A program made the position numbers and the translations under genes. A stretch of 28,088 nucleotides of DNA, from the NCBI GenBank assembly GCA_904063045.1, contig CAJFCJ010000095.1, positions 109,873-137,960 of the forward strand, given 5' to 3'. Position 1 is the stretch's first letter, and every line of letters starts with the position of its first letter. Of the stretch, positions 11,308 to 21,290 are shown piece by piece. The notes below the pieces were generated by a model, which did not search any database, was not told the DNA's origin, and worked only from the letters and a program-made list of their open reading frames with translations. The DNA comes from Dimorphilus gyrociliatus. Lineage: Eukaryota > Annelida > Polychaeta > Dinophilidae.

Positions 11308-12336
11308 ATGAATTTTTCAAATTTTACAAATGGTACAACTGTACTTTCGGAAAATAGAAATGAGTTTCTTGCTAGTAGACTATTCTCTTACGCTGTTTTG
11401 CCTTGCAGTATAGCTATTGGAATTCCATTGAATGTATTATCTATTTTGATCATTGTAAGAGGAAGTTTATGGAAGACAACAATTTTTCGCTATTTGGCAG
11501 CAGTTTCAACTGGAGATTTAATTGCGCTAATAGGTTATACTTTTAGAGGCATGGCTCTGGTCAGAATCGAATCTATACCAGTATCACTCTACAAGCTATT
11601 CTACTGTCAATTATTTGTGTATTTGTATATTTCTTTCTGTCAGTTTTCATCACTAAATCTTGTTGCAGTAACTGTAGATAGATATTTATGTATTGCTTTT
11701 CCAACAAAGGCGAAGATATGGTCTTCATTAAGAATTTGTAATAGGATAATAATAAGCCTCTTTATAGTCACCTGTTTAACAACCTTATTTATACCATTTG
11801 TTCAAGATAATGCAGGTAGACTGTCTTCTTCAAGAGTTGAATGTATACCAATAAATAGGGGTAGCATATATTTGTATAAACATCATTTAACTTTCACTAG
11901 TTTTATGTATACTTACATTCCTTCAGTTTCTCTTGCATTTTTAAATATTCTTATCGTAATCAGTCTAAGAAAACACAGAAAAAATATTTCTTCAGTTACA
12001 AAAAATGATGATAATGATAAATTGAAAAATTTAACAAAAAGATTAACTATTTTAAATTTAGCGATTTCGACAAGTTTTATTGTTCTTACCTTTCCTTTAT
12101 GTTGTTTTAGTATTTATGTTCGTCTTTTCTCAGCAAGATACTATTCTAATCCAATTGAAAAGACAATTTACGAAGCAACATTTATATTAAATTTTACTAA
12201 TCACATGATTAATTTCTTTATATATTGCTTATGTGGACAAACATTTCGAGAGCAAACAATCCAATTATTGTCGTGTGCAAAAAAATCAAAGCAAAGAGAA
12301 CATGGAAAGACTACAATTTCAACAGTGTCTGGCTAA
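11308..12336 (+). CDS. Rhodopsin-family peptide-type GPCR
   Basis: Single exon, 342 aa, complete from ATG to TAA. The N-terminus has three N-glycosylation sequons (NFS, NFT, NGT). Seven membrane helices follow: TM1 about 26-50, then TM2 with STGDLIAL. TM3 starts after Cys100 and ends in the DRY motif (124-126). The second extracellular loop has Cys179, the likely disulfide partner. A Lys/Arg-rich third loop (RKHRKNISS) precedes TM6, and TM7 ends NFFIYCLCG in place of NPxxY. The NFxIYC version and the short Ser/Lys-rich tail are typical of FMRFamide-receptor-like and related invertebrate neuropeptide receptors. The ligand cannot be told from sequence. It sits downstream of repeat copy 2 and a TATA-like element, with AATAAA at 12569-12574. 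It is unrelated to the LDLa receptors beside it except in the 7TM fold. Confidence 0.9.
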   Translation: MNFSNFTNGTTVLSENRNEFLASRLFSYAVLPCSIAIGIPLNVLSILIIVRGSLWKTTIFRYLAAVSTGDLIALIGYTFRGMALVRIESIPVSLYKLFYCQLFVYLYISFCQFSSLNLVAVTVDRYLCIAFPTKAKIWSSLRICNRIIISLFIVTCLTTLFIPFVQDNAGRLSSSRVECIPINRGSIYLYKHHLTFTSFMYTYIPSVSLAFLNILIVISLRKHRKNISSVTKNDDNDKLKNLTKRLTILNLAISTSFIVLTFPLCCFSIYVRLFSARYYSNPIEKTIYEATFILNFTNHMINFFIYCLCGQTFREQTIQLLSCAKKSKQREHGKTTISTVSG

Positions 12337-13635
12337 AGCACATCTTGGCATTTAAGTACAATATTATACATGTTTTGTGTTTTTAACAGTTTGTTGTGAG
12401 TATTTTCATATACGCTATTCAATTATTTTCGTCAATACGATTGGTGTTAATATCAGCCATATAAATGTTACTTCAAATTAAGCCTAGTCAGTTTTTTTTC
12501 CTAATATGATAGTTACCGTAAACCTTGTTACATCCCTATATAATTCAGCCCTAAACTAAACACAAATTAATAAATTTTGACGATTACCTGAACTTGATAG
12601 TCTTCATTTTCTCTCTTATTTTACTTTAGAAGGAATTATCTGTATTTATATATATAATACAACTAACATTTACCTTCTCTATTTTTATCAAAGCTTCTCT
12701 TTTTCTTATTCTCTCAAGACCAAAGAAAAGATTGTTCATTAACACAAAGGTTGTACTGTACATATTTAGGGTATTGAAAACATTTTCAATATAAAATTGT
12801 ATACCTGGTAATAATTGTTTAAAATTAAGTTATTAAAAGTTGGATTCATGCTCAAAAGCTAGCAAGAACATTTCTGCAAAATACTTATTGACAGAGGCCT
12901 AATTGTTCAAACTGAAAATACAGATTTTTCAATGGTTTCAACACAATGATAATTTAATTTACTGAATACTGGTCTTTGTAGGGCAAGAGCACTTTCTCTA
13001 GTGTCTGATGAGTGACCTACTATTCAAAAGTCTTTTAAATGCGACAACAAATTAAATATGTTAAGGGGAAAAAATACACCTATTCATTGATCTTTCTGTC
13101 AATTAACACAAAATAGGCACATTTAAAACTTTTTGTAGTTGTGTGAAAGGTAACAAGTGTTTACCATTTCACACCAAAAGTAGTAATAAGTGATATGGCT
13201 AAAGAAGAGGACAGAATGTTCCAGAAGCAATGTAGAAGGTATATATAGTGAGTCTTTAATAATTAATTTTCTATTTCACAAAGAACAAAATGGAAGATTT
13301 TTATTTATCAACAAAAAAATAGGCAAAGTCCAGAAACATTTCTAAAATTCAAAAAAATTGATTAAAAGAACTAATTTGTCATTTGTTTTTAAAAATTGAA
13401 CTTTATTTTAGAAACTCAAAAATATATTCAAGAATAAATAATGAACTATTTGAATAAAATTGAATTGTTCTTTTAACTTTTAATTTTGAGTAAAAATTCT
13501 ATTTTGAAGAAGTTTTCTAACAAAAGTTCCAAATCTTAAAATGTCATCTTTACAACTTAAATTTGTTGACAAGCTAAATTGTTCACAATGAATATAATAG
13601 GTATTCATATTTTAAATATTTGAAATCAAAGAAAA
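12337..13635. other. Intergenic region between convergent GPCR genes
   Basis: It contains 3' sequence of the peptide GPCR (AATAAA at 12569) and, on the other strand, that of receptor B. No exon is supported. The only structure seen is the hairpin at 13141-13174. Confidence 0.6.
13141..13174. repeat. Near-perfect hairpin
   Basis: GTGTGAAAGGTAA and TTACCATTTCACAC are complementary apart from one extra base in the right arm, with a loop of about 7 nt. It lies between the two convergent GPCR genes. Confidence 0.75.
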
Positions 13636-15469
13636 TTAATAACATTTTGCTTTTATTTTGTCTGTTAATGATTTAACCATTGCCTCTGTTTTTTCTTTCT
13701 TTTTGATTAATTTGTTTTTCTTATAAATTAAAATTTGATGAAGACAAAAAAGGTATGGATTTAGTAATGAATTTATAGGAATAAGTGAAATTAGAAATAT
13801 AATATAAAGATCATTTTTCAAATCAATATTAATAAATTTTGATGTAATTGCTAAAGAATAAAATTTTTCAAATAAATTTAAATAAATGAATTCAAAGTAC
13901 AAACATAAAACTGAAATTGGAAACCAACATAAAATATTTGAAAATGTTAATACAAAGAAAGTCTTCGACAAAGTTTGTTTTTTTGATAAAGATGTTTTTG
14001 TAATTGTTAATGCAAGTTTTACATATAAGAGACATATTACAACACTTATGATGAAAAATAACATTCCATAAATAATAAAAGAAAGGATCCAACCTTCAGT
14101 TTCATCACTTCTAATTTGTATGTTAAAGCATATTGTTGACTTTGCGTAATATTTCTAAAAAATTGCATATTTAAAAGATAATTTTTTAAAATTTAAGTTT
14201 ACTGTATAGAAAACTATTGGGGCAAGTGACAGAAGACATGTAAAAATAGTAGTAAGTGAAATTATAACTCCACTATACTTTGCAGTAAATGGTGTTTTCA
14301 ATGGACTTTTTATTGCTTCGTATTGCTCAATTGCCAAAAACAAAATTGAAAATATTGATAGTAATAATGAAAAAGATAAAATTGTACCAAGAGCTGTACA
14401 ACCATGGCTATATCTCCATTTTTCCTCATTTTCTAAATAGCTTGTACCAGAAAAATGAAAATCTACAGCTGCAATTGATAAAATATACACTGCAGTTAAT
14501 AAATCACCACAAATTAAGCCTATTCTGAACAATTTAGATTTGATAGTTGTAAGAATAGCAATAATCAATGAAAGTAAATTTCCAATGACACCAACTATTC
14601 CAATTATCCAAAAAATTACTCTTAAAAACACAGATGGTATTATATTTTCACAAGTCAAAAAATTGGATGGTTTTGGTTGGCATTTTAAATATTTTCCATA
14701 TAATTTCCAAGCTAAACAACACATTTGAAACCTTTCACTTTCAATGAATTTTATATTCTTTGAATAAATTACAAAATATTTAACTGATTGTGTTGGGAAT
14801 ATTCCAAAAATTAAATGAAATTTTGTTAAAACACTTCTTTCTTTACTGAAAAAACAAGAAATATTTTTTCAATTTTTTTTCTATTTTACTAAAACATAAG
14901 ATTTTATTTTACAAGTTAAAATTATGATTTTCTTTTATCATCTTTCTTGTTTCACTAAAATCATCTTTTCTTATAAAATAGGCCTTTGCAAAATCTTTAT
15001 CATAACCATTCTTTTTGCAATAAATATATTTATAATTTTCGAAATATGACATAGAAATATCATCAAAATTAATTTGGAATTTTTCATTTTTATTTACAAT
15101 TCCAAAAACTGAAATTTTGACAGAAATTTTACTTTTTTTGAATATTACAAAATTCAATTTTTCTTCGATTTCATCTGATATTTTAATAATAGAGAGAAGA
15201 AGAAAATGAAATGAATATATTTCATTTTCTATACTAAGATTTGTGACTGTTTGTCAGTAATTTTAGCTGATAAAATCAGTCATTAACAAAAAATATTGAA
15301 TTTACAGAGAAAGTTTTAACAACACTGATGTAACAGTTTCATTTTACTTTTATAATGGAAGGCACTCATTAAGAAATTAATGTCTATTTCTTTTACCAGT
15401 TTTTGACCACACCATGAAAAATAATGGTGTTTTATAATAAATAAAATTGACATTGATACAAAAAGACAT
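13636..15469 (-). CDS. Receptor B: SRCR-like/7TM receptor with shortened ectodomain
   Basis: Exons in transcript order: 15469-15397, 15174-14913, 14845-14203, 14154-13636. They total 1497 nt (498 aa), with phases 1, 2, 0 all matching. Exon 1 is short and moderately hydrophobic (LFFMVW), and is the least certain part. Exon 2 is an SRCR-like segment (YIYCKKNGYDKDF) of 262 nt, the same length and phases as receptor C exon 2. Exon 3 starts in what would be the last LRR (SVKYFVIYSKNIKFIE), then CC and TM1-TM4 with EQY in place of DRY. Exon 4 carries ICFNIQIRSDE, TM5-TM7, NPYLF (NPxxY) and a basic tail. All LDLa repeats and nearly all LRRs are missing; there is no room for them, because the acid phosphatase gene ends at 15837. 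No stop or frameshift is present in the model. It is probably a functional receptor of the same family with an internally deleted ectodomain. Confidence 0.8.
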
Positions 15470-15597
15470 AAGTAGGGCTTTTAGAACAGGAAAAGGAGGA
15501 GTAAAATTGCTTTTGTTATTCAACTTCTGTTCAAACTCTACTGAGTAGAATCAATGGATTATTCAAAAAATCGCCTGTAAAGAAGAAAAATCCTCCC

Positions 15598-15688
15598 TCA
15601 ATTCTACATCTCTCTTCTAAGTGGCTTACTCCTAATTCGGTTCTATTTGGACGAGTACTTACTTACAACCTCACAGCAGGAGAGTACA
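15598..15688 (+). repeat. LTR-end-like repeat fragment
   Basis: About 91 nt matches 20843-20931 at roughly 85-90% by eye, same orientation (shared TCTCTTCTAAGTGGCTTAC and TTCTATTTGGACGAGTACTTA). Similarity stops at AGTACA in both copies. It looks like the 3' end of the LTR-like element at 20.5 kb. Confidence 0.8.
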
Positions 15689-15701
15689 CAGACAATTTTC
15701 A

Positions 15702-15725
15702 AATATATATATATTTATATATATA
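15702..15725. repeat. AT microsatellite
   Basis: Alternating AT run, interrupted once, directly after the LTR-end fragment. The rest of 15470-15836 shows no exon. Confidence 0.8.
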
Positions 15726-15836
15726 GCATTTATAGCTTCAATAAAATTGCTTTCAAATTAGTGTTACATCCAGAGCCAAATCCACCTTTTTCATTTAAAT
15801 TTTCCTTTATATCCATTGTGAAAAAATATTGCTGTA

Positions 15837-16845
15837 CTAATTTCTAACTCTAGTAAAACTATAAAAAATATCTCCATTATCCTTAATAAAATCAACAGTT
15901 GCAGTGTACTTTGTAAGGGTAAAGCCAACAAAACCATTAAATTGACCATACATATTTGATTTAAGATTCCATTTCTTTAGTTCTTCAATGTGATCTTGTA
16001 CTTGATCATATGGGATTTGACTACCACCACCACTTCCTATATAATCAACAGGATCATTGGCTACACTACTAAGATGCTGTAACACATGATCATGACCAAA
16101 AATGTAGAAATCAGCATTATTATTAATCAGAATTGGTCTTAAATCATTAATTAATTCAATATTATTTCCATGAGTAGATGTTGAAAAAATTGGGTAATGA
16201 GTTGCCACAAATTTCCAATTGGCTTTGCTATTGAATAGAGTTTTGTCTAAAAATGTTAGCTGCTCCTTTTTATTTGAATTATTAAGCATCAGTTCTGTAT
16301 CAATGATAACGAATAATATTTGAAATGTTTTCAATTCTTTTGTAAAGGAGTAAAAGAAATTTGGAATTTTCCAAAGTGGTTCAAACTTAGAAAATTCAAT
16401 TTGGTTTTTTCCATTGTTTAGTTTGTGGTCATGGTTACCAAGTACAATTTGCCAGTCAACTCTTAAAGATGGATATGGATTAATGTACACCTGAAATTGA
16501 GTAGGCCAATATAGGGAGAAAAAGATAGAGAAAATAGGATGAGAATTCTGAGTCATTTATACACACCTCTCTCCACTTAGTATCATACTGCTTATCAGTA
16601 ACATTGAATGTTCCAACAGGATAAAAATTGTCTCCCAAAGTTAAAATAAAATTCAAATTATTCACATCATTTGCCCATCTAGCCATGCTATCCGCAACTC
16701 TCAATTGACCATTTACTGATCCATTCGCTTTGTCCATTCCCCAGTCACCTATAGCAATAAATGTCAGCTCATCTTCATTGCAGTGTAGAACTTGTACAGT
16801 AGACAGAATTTTAAGTAATAACATATAATTAAGAGTGAGAGTCAT
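15837..16845 (-). CDS. Tartrate-resistant (purple) acid phosphatase, type 5-like
   Basis: Exon 1 is 16845-16567, intron 16566-16491 (76 nt, phase 0), exon 2 16490-15837. Total 310 aa, close to the usual 325 or so of animal ACP5. A signal peptide (about 1-22) indicates a secreted or lysosomal enzyme. All seven ligands of the di-metal centre are present: Asp34 in GDWG, Asp72 and Tyr75 in GDNFY, Asn112 in GNHD, His191 in THYP, His226 and His228 in GHDH. The enzyme hydrolyses phosphomonoesters and phosphoproteins at acid pH using an Fe-Fe centre. The intron falls at WRE/VYINPYPSLR, just before the GNHD block. The gene lies upstream of receptor B on the same strand; no functional link is implied. 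Confidence 0.95.
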
Positions 16846-17736
16846 TTTTCGAAAGAAATTTTAATCCATAAGCAAAAACGGATTGCTCTTCAGAAAAAAC
16901 AACAATGACTGATAAGTTTCCAACTAATTCAGCTGTTACAGATTTGTAATTACTTCAATAATGTAGGCCTAGGAAGCGCTTTCTATTTGTGCTGCAAAAC
17001 ATATAAATTCTTTGAGTGTGTTTTCCTATTATAGAAAAGTTATTAAACAAAATCTGCCTCTATTTAGGAATAGAGCAAGAGTATCTTCTTTATGCCTATT
17101 TCATAAAGAAGAATAAATTGCTGAGTGGTAATTAAACTTGTTTAATATATGTAATTTTCACCATAAATGCAAAAAATTGATTACTAAGCAGTAATATATT
17201 TAAAAGCTTTTGTTTAACCATATTTATTGGAAAATATTGTCCAACTGCCAAATGTTTCCATCCACAGATTGCGCCAACTAATTGATTTAAGCTGAGAGTG
17301 AATGAATGTGTATAGTAAATTAAGTGAAAATAGAACAGATGGGATAAAATGACTGTAGGTAACAAGAAGGAATGTAATAATTAATAGCAATTTTTTTGAC
17401 CTACTTTAAGGCATTTATACCCAAGATATTGCGTACATACTTTTATTAAAATAAAAGGTCTATTTAACTAAAATGTAGAGCAAGAAATAAAAACTCTCAA
17501 ATAATATTTGTAACAACTAGTCTATCTAATAATTTATTAAAATTCAATTCTCTTTTTACAAATTTACTCCACACATAGAATATTTTAATTTGAACATTGA
17601 AGAACAAAGATATTTTAGACTGAGGGTATAAATATCAGAAGCGCTACGTAGATTAAATAATGGGAATAAAGCAATTTCATTTAGTTTTAATCAGCAATTT
17701 CTTTTTTAGTTTTATGAGATTTGCTTCTCTTTTCAG

Positions 17737-17821
17737 TTCTAAAATGGAATAGAATGCAGAGTGGGATTGAAGATTCTGATTCAGCCTATGATGTCAACCA
17801 TCATGGTCTTATAGCCCATCA
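17737..17821 (+). other. Candidate exon, possibly of the RING gene
   Basis: It follows a strong acceptor (TTCTCTTTTCAG). The frame reads LKWNRMQSGIEDSDSAYD and VNHHGLIAHQ, then TGA. A donor at 17822 (phase 2) would remove the TGA and match the phase of the RING exon at 19828. The intron would then be about 2 kb, far longer than others here, so the link is weak. Confidence 0.25.
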
Positions 17822-18879
17822 GTGACATTAAATAATCCATTAAAATTTGGTTTGGTAAGATTAGAAAAAAAAATGTTCATGAGAACTAATAATAAGAAAA
17901 CATGATAGAATCTGTGATATGAAAGTAATTATTACCAAAGATAAAAACTGTAAACATGTGAGTTTATTGACTGTCAAAATATGTTTCTGGTCTAGATTAT
18001 TTCGTAATCTATTAAATAATTTTAACACAACTGTTATGACCTTGAAATTAAGATTTAAGGTCTCCCAGATCACAGCAAATGATCCTTTCTCTAAATTAAA
18101 GGTTAATTTTCTTCCTGACAACTTCCTGCAAATAGATATTTCATTAGAAAATCAAAGAATAATCATATTTGCTTCCAAGTAATAGTGTGATCTTTTTTTG
18201 TCCAAAAGCAAAGTTTGGTATTTGGATGGTACATTTGGGGTTGTCAAAGAACCATTGTTAAACTTTCTCCATCCATTCCATTTTAAGGAAAGATGAAGAA
18301 AGAAAGCAAAGATTCTTTTGACATTTATTTTCATGACATAAAAGAAGAAAAAAGCATATTGACAAGTATTAAGGGTAAGTTAACAAATATTTCATCTAAC
18401 CTCCAACCATTTTTCTGAATAACCAAAGATATAATTATAATAAGATAATTTCCTATTTATTTATGCAGCTTAGCCACCTAGTTTTTGATTAAATAGATGA
18501 TGACTCATATTTAACCAATATCCCCCTTTATTACTAAAACGGAATTTTATAAAAGAACAATTTTTTGATAGTTTTACTTTAATGATATTAATTTCGACAT
18601 ATTCATTATTATTATTATCAATTCAAAGTAGTTATTCAGTATATTTTAATATCTAAACTGGCTGCTAAGTTACCAAACCAGCATCCAACAATGAGGAGTA
18701 GAAGGCTTGGTTCATTGTAGGTTGCTTCCAGGTGATCTTCCTCAATCATTAGATTGAGATACCACTCTTGGGGGAGAAGAGTGAGTGTTTAAATACTTTG
18801 AAGTTTGCTTCTTATATCTAATCATCACTTTACAATTGACACATTGTCTAATTTATATTTATATTTAGTAACAAGATGT

Positions 18880-19265
18880 TACAAGGTCCAACACTTAGGT
18901 GGACTTATTGAATTAAAACTGGTCCACGTTTTAAGGCTAATTGAAGGGGCCGACAGAAAACGTCCACAAATGAGAAATTTCAAGACAAAAATTTGGATTG
19001 AGAAATGGTTAGGCAGAAGAAAACAGCAACTGATCTGTACTTAGGAGGGTCTCCTTTAAGGGTTAGGGGTAATGGAAAAGGTTAGGTACAGCTAAGGGCT
19101 GGGTTAGGGTTAGGGTAAAAGCACCAATTTGTGGACGTTTTCTGTCGCATCCCTAATTGAATTACAACACACCTTCTGCAGCTATTGAATTAAAGCTCGA
19201 CCACATCTTTAGAGTGCTAATTGAATCATAACTTGGCCAAGCCTTTTGCATAATAAAAGTTGATC
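18880..19265. repeat. Degenerate tandem repeat, about 33-36 bp unit
   Basis: Units start with ATTGAATTA or a variant at 18907, 19156, 19184 and 19220. The first and third are clearly alike (ATTGAATTAAA, then CCAC, then TTTA and GCTA). The MITE at 18946-19153 interrupts the array. Confidence 0.6.
18946..19153. mobile_element. hAT-like MITE with 8-bp target site duplication
   Basis: A 208-bp element flanked by TAATTGAA on both sides (18938-18945 and 19154-19161). Its terminal inverted repeats share a perfect 21-bp core containing CGACAGAAAACGTCCAC, and the ends read GGGG and CCC. An 8-bp duplication is the hallmark of hAT transposons. There is no transposase inside, so it is non-autonomous. 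The interior holds GGGTTAGGGTTAGGG, a telomere-like motif. Confidence 0.85.
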
Positions 19266-19827
19266 CTGTATGGAAATTAACAACACAAGTTGTAGTTTAT
19301 GTGTCACACCAGGAAATGGCATGACTCAGTAGGTAATGATAAATTCTTGTTCCCATTACTATTCAAACATAATCCAGTGAAAATTGAACAGATATTTTAT
19401 CTTCTTATTTAGGGATGATTTATTTACACCAGTTTTGTTTTTCACTTATTATAAGCTATAAACACATTATAACCATACTATAACCTCTGTATGGTTATAT
19501 ATTCTGCTTTTATATTTTCAATTCTAAATTACTGTAGACAAGGTTTTAAAATTTCTGTCCTTGCTTTTCCTTTTTCCATCAACATGAGAAAAAAGATCAA
19601 TAGAAAAGGAGGTGTGAAGGATAAAAATTCTTAATAGTTGAATAGAAAATCGGTTAGTACAAATTAATCATTTTATTTTGAAACAGTCATTCCTCCCGGA
19701 TAGTTCCCCTTTTTTATAAATTTTCAACTATATAAGACTCCAAATTTATTATTCCTCTTTAAATGTCAATTAAGTAAGGTTTGCTTTGGTTTTTTTATTT
19801 TATACTTACCAGTTTTCTCTATTTCAG

Positions 19828-20020
19828 TGATAGCAATGATAATTTGGATAGTTCAGTTAGTGAAGAAAAAATTGTTTTTGAACAGTTGAAAACTAGTCTT
19901 CAGTGCAAGGTTTGTCTTGCTCGAATGGCAAACATTTTACTGTTAACGTGTGCTCATGTAATTATATGTAAACAGTGTGTTTTAAGTTTACAGAAACCAG
20001 AGTGCCCCTTATGTAGATAA
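19828..20020 (+). CDS. C-terminal RING-HC finger exon (partial gene)
   Basis: The exon begins after the acceptor TCTCTATTTCAG and ends at TAA (20018-20020). It encodes about 63 residues: an acidic linker (DSNDNLDSSVSEEK) and a complete C3HC4 RING at the very C-terminus. The zinc ligands read CKVC, CAH, IIC, KQC, PEC, PLC with canonical spacing. A terminal RING of this kind occurs in IAP-type and related E3 ubiquitin ligases. The 5' exons are not identified; the frame enters at phase 2. A possible partner exon is at 17737-17821. It may be a real last exon with distant upstream exons or a leftover gene fragment. Confidence 0.65.
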
Positions 20021-20039
20021 ATAATTAGGGGTTGATATA

Positions 20040-20045
20040 AATAAA
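20040..20045 (+). promoter_or_regulatory. Polyadenylation signal of the RING exon
   Basis: AATAAA lies 20 nt after the RING stop codon, supporting this as the end of a transcript. Confidence 0.5.
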
Positions 20046-20451
20046 GATATGGATGATATAAATATGAATTTTGAATTGGATTAAACAGGAAAAAGTGTGA
20101 AATATTTAGTCACATGTATAAATAGTCATCTGAAACAGGGAGAACATTGCTATTGTTCAATTTTGGAGTTCTGAATGTGTATACAGAAGTAAAGATGAAA
20201 AATCGGTGAAAATAAATAATTGCTATGTTAGAACAATTTTTGACATTGAAGCAGTATTTGTATTCCTGCTAATTTTTAAAATTGTTATAAAAATTGCTCA
20301 ATTATTGTGTTATTGTGTTTTTTTTCTATCTCAAGTGGAATGAATAAATGACATGTGCAAATTATATTATCATTAATGTACACTTATAGAACCATAGTTA
20401 ATAGAGATTATATAAATAATACTTACTATATGATGGAAGTGTTGAAGTATA

Positions 20452-20931
20452 TGTTGCCACTAGGGTGGATGGTACCCAACTTTATGGGCAAAGGATAAGG
20501 TGTTACACAACCAAACATGTTGACAACAACAGCAAGTGTTTATTCACATAAACATCATATAACAATTGACCCTTGGGGGTTACCTTCACAAAGCTGTTGT
20601 TGTTTACATTACTATGGCATAATATGATAACCCTTGACCAAGTTTGTTGTGAACAATCCTTATCTGGTGTTAGACCCTTGTTGTTGACATTTACGTCATA
20701 AACAACTGATAAGGAATTGTATAAAAAGCAGGGCGTAGGTAGTAACAGGCATTCAGTCCTGAATGAACTCTCTTAGGGAACAGGTCTAGTATTATTTTAA
20801 AATTCTATTATTCTTACGCTTTATTTCCATATCCATCTTCCGTCAATTCTACATCTCTCTTCTAAGTGGCTTACGCCTATTTCGGTTCTATTTGGACGAG
20901 TACTTACCTACAAACCCAGCAGGAAAGTACA
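20452..20931 (+). mobile_element. Solo-LTR-like element
   Basis: The sequence starts TGTTGCCACTAGGG and ends AGTACA (TG...CA). It is less AT-rich than its surroundings and has a TATA box (TATAAAA at 20720-20726), followed by TTCAGTCC, which resembles an initiator. Its last 89 nt recur at 15598-15688, and similarity ends exactly at AGTACA in both, supporting that boundary. No matching target duplication and no internal gag-pol region were seen. The left boundary is inferred only from TG. Confidence 0.5.
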
Positions 20932-21047
20932 ATGGAATTTTCCTTTTTGGCTAATGTAAACTTATGAATGTGAAAAATGTTGACTTAACTCAATACTAAT
21001 ATACTTGAATGATTAACAATAATATTCATTTGCAGCATACAATTAGT

Positions 21048-21290
21048 ATATTTACAGTTTAAATGCTAAAAGAAGAAAGGAATATTTATAACTGACAAAT
21101 ATAATTTTGATGATGATGTAAAACTGCAAAATTTCAATTTTTGACTTGTTAAATTACAATTAATATCAACTGAAGAGGTCAACTGTAGATTAAATGGTCT
21201 CGATTTGTTCAATTTGTTTTGAAATCCAAAATATTTACAAATTAGCTTTGAAATTAGAATGAAATATTTTATTTCAAAAATTTTTGGATA
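21048..21290 (-). pseudogene. Inverted relic of receptor A-type SRCR exon
   Basis: The reverse complement matches receptor A positions of about 6300-6543, with long identical runs such as CAGTTGATATTAATTGTAAT. The match runs through the exon and into the noncoding sequence after the donor (TTCCTTTCTTCTTTTAGCAT), so it is a genomic duplicate, not a retrocopy. A deletion of about 17 nt after GGATTTCAAAAC breaks the frame. No neighbouring exons of the gene are seen. Confidence 0.85.

Larger units (their letters stand above)
16846..19827. other. Long gene-poor region
   Basis: Mostly AT-rich sequence with no strongly supported gene. It holds a possible isolated exon (17737-17821), a degenerate tandem repeat (from about 18880) and a hAT-like MITE (18946-19153). 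A frame at 17919-18182 (87 codons) has no recognisable domain and could be chance. Confidence 0.5.

Noticed and set aside
15177-15225. Minus-strand ATG with a hydrophobic leader just upstream of receptor B exon 2
   Set aside because: It looks like a signal peptide but is out of frame with the SRCR-like exon; the pyrimidine-rich stretch is better read as the tract before the acceptor at 15175.
17132-17365. Minus-strand open frame of 77 codons
   Set aside because: No domain, no splice partner and a composition typical of noncoding AT-rich DNA.
17919-18182. Open frame of 87 codons
   Set aside because: No splice context, no recognisable motif, and frames of this length occur by chance in AT-rich DNA of this size.
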